A stretch of DNA of 64,000 nt from Nitrogeniibacter aestuarii (lineage in GTDB: Bacteria; Pseudomonadota; Gammaproteobacteria; Burkholderiales; Rhodocyclaceae), in NCBI RefSeq assembly GCF_017309585.1, contig NZ_CP071321.1:2976001-3040000 (forward strand). The letters are read 5' to 3'. Shown here one piece after another: positions 61,592 to 64,000 of this stretch. The notes under the pieces were generated by a model. It searched no databases, was not told the DNA's origin, and saw nothing but the letters and a program-made list of their open reading frames with translations. The position numbers and the translations under genes are program-made. Each line of letters opens with the position of its first letter. Position 1 is the first letter of the stretch.

Positions 61592-62001
61592 TTTCCCTCC
61601 CGATCCAGACCCGCCAGCCACGCAATCAGGCTGGCCTTTTCAAGCGGCGTGCATTCGCGCGCCAGTACGTCCTTGCAGTTGCGGCCAAACCACTTCTCCA
61701 CCTTCTTTTCATCGGTGAAGCGCTGCGGATTGGCGGCAGGTGCCATCGGCTCGATGCGTTTCCCCACCTTGGTTCTGCCGGCAGCGCGCGGGTCCTGCGT
61801 GTGACAGCTCGAGCACTGTTTCTCGCTGCCGCCGCCCTGGCGAAACAGGGCCTCGCCCACAGCAACATCGATCGATTCGACCGGCACGCCCGCCTGGGCC
61901 GCGTAGGCCGCCACCAGCGATTCCGGCGTCGCCGCCAGCACCGCTGGCGCCCCCAGCATCGACAGGGTCAGCAGCACCGGTGCACTCCATTGCTTAGCCA
62001 T
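61588..62001 (-). CDS. SHP-type cytochrome c (DUF1924)
   Basis: 137 residues. Signal peptide to about 24; haem site C63-S-S-C66-H67; F-G-R-N108-C109-K then C117. The spacing of Asn, adjacent Cys and second Cys eight residues on matches SHP of Rhodobacter sphaeroides, where the Asn is the distal haem ligand and the two Cys form a disulfide. SHP binds O2 and other small ligands. Overlaps the b561 gene by eight bases. Confidence 0.88.
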   Translation of the reverse strand: MAKQWSAPVLLTLSMLGAPAVLAATPESLVAAYAAQAGVPVESIDVAVGEALFRQGGGSEKQCSSCHTQDPRAAGRTKVGKRIEPMAPAANPQRFTDEKKVEKWFGRNCKDVLARECTPLEKASLIAWLAGLDREGK

Positions 62002-62611
62002 GGCTCACCTCCGCCTCGTCGCTCACGAACTGTTTGCCGTTGATCATGGCCTGGGCCACGCGCTCGCCACGCCAGTGGTGAAAGGCAATCGCCGCCAGAT
62101 GCAGGCCAATGAAGCCGAGAATGAGCGCAAAACCCACCTCGTGCGGCTCTTCAAACAGCTCTTCGAGCTGCTTCATGCCGCCCAGCAGCGAGGCCATCGG
62201 GCCGGTCTGGAACTCGGTGGCCGCCAGGCCGAAGCCGGTCAGCACCATCATGGCGACCAGAAGATAGAAACCGATGAACGCCAGCGATGCCGCCGCATCG
62301 TGCCCGCGTCGCGCGCGCGGCCAGCGAAGATTCAGCAGCCCCTTCCAGGCGCGCGGATGCCACAGATCGGTCCAGCGGGCGCTGGCCGGACCCACCAGCC
62401 CCCACAGCAGACGCACCGCCAGGCCGGCGGCCAGCGCGTAGCCACTGACGATATGCCAGGACCACAACAATTCGGCGGTGGTGTCATGTTCGAAAAACTC
62501 GGCCAGCTGGCTGGTGCCGATCAAGGCCACAATGGCCAGCACGATCCACCAGTGGGTGATGCGCAGCAGTGGGTCGAAAACCCGGACGGGTTGCGATGCT
62601 TGCGTGTTCAT
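61994..62611 (-). CDS. Cytochrome b561 family protein
   Basis: 205 residues, four membrane helices. H-W-W-I-V-L-A-I-V, W-H-I-V-S-G-Y-A-L-A-A-G-L, and the late H-E-V-G-F-A-L-I-L-G-F-I-G-L-H-L-A-A-I-A-F-H-H provide haem-ligand histidines. It passes quinol electrons to the periplasmic cytochromes DHC and SHP. First gene of the operon b561-shp-dhc-regulator-kinase. Confidence 0.88.
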   Translation of the reverse strand: MNTQASQPVRVFDPLLRITHWWIVLAIVALIGTSQLAEFFEHDTTAELLWSWHIVSGYALAAGLAVRLLWGLVGPASARWTDLWHPRAWKGLLNLRWPRARRGHDAAASLAFIGFYLLVAMMVLTGFGLAATEFQTGPMASLLGGMKQLEELFEEPHEVGFALILGFIGLHLAAIAFHHWRGERVAQAMINGKQFVSDEAEVSHG

Positions 62612-62655
62612 GATGCCCTCCTCTCATAGGATGGCACCCAGTCTGACCACCAAAG

Positions 62656-62672
62656 CTTAGGGAATTCTTAAG
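62656..62672 (-). promoter_or_regulatory. QseB/PmrA-type operator upstream of the b561 operon
   Basis: Minus-strand CTTAAG-AATTC-CCTAAG: two half-sites of the CTTAA(G/T) type with a five-base gap, the layout of PmrA/QseB boxes. It lies 45 to 61 bases before the b561 ATG and overlaps the stop of the upstream kinase. The regulator at 60383-61045 is the likely ligand, which would make the operon self-regulated. Confidence 0.6.
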
Positions 62673-64000
62673 CGATTACGACTGCCGGCAACCTCACACG
62701 AACGAGTAATCCACCGCCGGCCGATGAGGTGTCGAGCACCACCTGGCCGCCATGTGCACGCACGATCTCGCGCACGATGGCCAGCCCCAGCCCACTGCCG
62801 GGTACTGCCGAACCGGGCATGCGGGCGAAGCGCTCGAAGGCCTTCTCGCGCCATTCCGGCGGAATACCGGGCCCGTTGTCCTCGACCTCGATGCGCACCG
62901 TCGCGGCATCGGTCCGGCAGCGCACAGAGACGCGGCCCCCCGCCGGCGCGTACTTGAGCGCGTTATCGACCAGATTGGAGAGCAATTCGCGCAGCAGTGT
63001 CGGCTCACCCGCCACGCACGCTGGGTCGCGCTCGATCCCCAGATCGATGCCACGTGCATCCGCGCGCCGCAGCCACTCTTCGACCTGCTCATCGATCAGG
63101 GTGTCCAGCGCCACCGGGGTATCGCCTCCCGCCCACTGCCCCATGGCATCCACACGGGCCAGGGAAAGCAACTGATTGGCCAGGCGTGTGGTGCGTTGCA
63201 CCCGTTCGCTGAGTCGCGCCACCTCGTCGGCAGACGGTGACGGGCCCAGACGCTCGATCTGCACCTGCAGGGCCGCCAGCGGCGTGCGCAACTCGTGGGC
63301 GGCATTCTGCAGAAAGTCGCGCTGCGCCGCCCCGGCCGCGTCCCGCCGGGCAAACATGGCATTGAGCGCCCCCACCACGCCGCGCACCTCGCGGGGCACA
63401 CCTGCCGGATCGATGGCCGACAGATCGTCCGCACCGCGCGCCGCCAGGGTCTGCTCGAGCTGGCGCAAGGGCCGCAGGCTGGTGGGAATGACAAAGCGCA
63501 CGATCCAGAACACCGCCAGCGAGGCAAAGATCAGCACAGCGCCAAAACCGAACAGCAGCCATTCGAGGGCCTGAGCGCGCTTGTGCCGGGTTTCGGCCAC
63601 GGTGACGAAAAACCCCTGCCCTTCGTGGATGCGATGAATGCGCACGCCGCGGACGGCCACATCGCGATAGATCACCTCGTAGAACGAGGCCCCCCCTTCA
63701 CCGTCCGGCGGCTCTGGTGGCGGCAGACCACGGTCACCGGCGATCCATTGTCCGGCGTCGCTACGTACCCGGAAGAAGATGCGATCGACCCGGTCGGTGC
63801 GCAGCAGTTGCTCCGCCTCATCCGGGAACGCGAGCGCAAGCTGCCCGTCGATGAGGCGCACATGGTTGGCCGTGCCTTCGGCCAGGTTGAGCAGACTGGC
63901 ATCGTAGGCGTCGCCCACCACACGCTCGGCGATCCGGTAGGCCACCAGAATGCCGGCCAGCACCAGCAGCGCCGGACCGAGCACGCCCAGCGTGAGGCGA
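62668..64000 (-). CDS. Sensor histidine kinase, TctE-like (5' end outside the window)
   Basis: At least 444 residues are present and the frame stays open to the window edge, where R-L-T-L-G-V-L-G-P-A-L-L-V-L-A-G reads as the first membrane helix. The second helix is W-L-L-F-G-F-G-A-V-L-I-F-A-S-L-A-V; HisKA is N-A-A-H-E-L-R-T-P-L-A-A-L; HATPase has N-L-V-D-N-A-L-K-Y-A-P and G-S-G-L-G-L-A-I-V-R-E. N-terminal half resembles TctE-type kinases. Its own regulator probably lies beyond the window. Confidence 0.88.
   Translation of the reverse strand, partial: RLTLGVLGPALLVLAGILVAYRIAERVVGDAYDASLLNLAEGTANHVRLIDGQLALAFPDEAEQLLRTDRVDRIFFRVRSDAGQWIAGDRGLPPPEPPDGEGGASFYEVIYRDVAVRGVRIHRIHEGQGFFVTVAETRHKRAQALEWLLFGFGAVLIFASLAVFWIVRFVIPTSLRPLRQLEQTLAARGADDLSAIDPAGVPREVRGVVGALNAMFARRDAAGAAQRDFLQNAAHELRTPLAALQVQIERLGPSPSADEVARLSERVQRTTRLANQLLSLARVDAMGQWAGGDTPVALDTLIDEQVEEWLRRADARGIDLGIERDPACVAGEPTLLRELLSNLVDNALKYAPAGGRVSVRCRTDAATVRIEVEDNGPGIPPEWREKAFERFARMPGSAVPGSGLGLAIVREIVRAHGGQVVLDTSSAGGGLLVRVRLPAVVIA

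Overview
The window is a high-GC, densely coded stretch of a bacterial chromosome. The order hda - HAD phosphatase - pcnB - folK - deoxynucleoside kinase - panB - panC, the pqq cluster, the SHP/DHC/b561 cytochrome cluster and the general gene content point to a betaproteobacterium, most likely of the Rhodocyclales (Azoarcus/Thauera/Denitromonas-like). That placement is inferred from gene content and order, not from a marker gene. I see no rRNA, tRNA or CRISPR array.

Layout. 1-4190: PQQ biosynthesis, pqqA (last codons)-B-(Sel1 protein)-C-D-E, with a strong hairpin between pqqA and pqqB and a terminator after pqqE. 4240-12449: small secreted proteins, a LOG-like Rossmann protein, a DUF1326/DUF2182 pair, a MOSC protein and three poorly known membrane or peptidase-like genes. 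12456-14271: a TetR regulator divergent from an AhpD-like protein, a mini zinc ribbon and a 4-OT tautomerase, with two matching palindromic operators between the divergent genes. 14343-19863: a cobalamin riboswitch followed by a secreted, membrane-anchored CobN-like chelatase, an ExbB/MotA-like channel and a DUF2149 (ExbD-like) protein. 19951-25233: small hypothetical and housekeeping genes. 25250-27732: AMP-ligase, acyl carrier protein and GNAT genes with overlapping reading frames. 27838-35383: a signalling operon of TonB-dependent receptor, YfiR protein, hybrid kinase and REC-PAS-GGDEF-EAL protein. 35562-43781: a solute symporter, a BON protein, and three photolyase/cryptochrome-family genes with DUF2256 and DUF3429 partners. 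43891-46027: lipid kinase, metallophosphoesterase and GNAT.

46120-48862 is a foreign island: two integron-type gene cassettes on the minus strand, each a small gene followed by an attC site, separated by a complete IS1182-family element that abuts the R' box of one attC. No integron integrase is seen. 49253-58817 returns to core genes (purM, PerM-like transporter, hda, pcnB, folK, dNK, panB, panC) plus a DGC-domain and a CBS-domain protein. 59004-64000 holds a QseC/QseB-like two-component system in one operon with diheme cytochrome c, SHP and cytochrome b561, preceded by a second sensor kinase that runs off the window.

The points most worth following up are the riboswitch-controlled periplasmic CobN/ExbB/DUF2149 unit, the integrase-less cassette island with its attC-abutting IS, and the regulatory palindromes in the tetR/ahpD, photolyase and b561 promoter regions.
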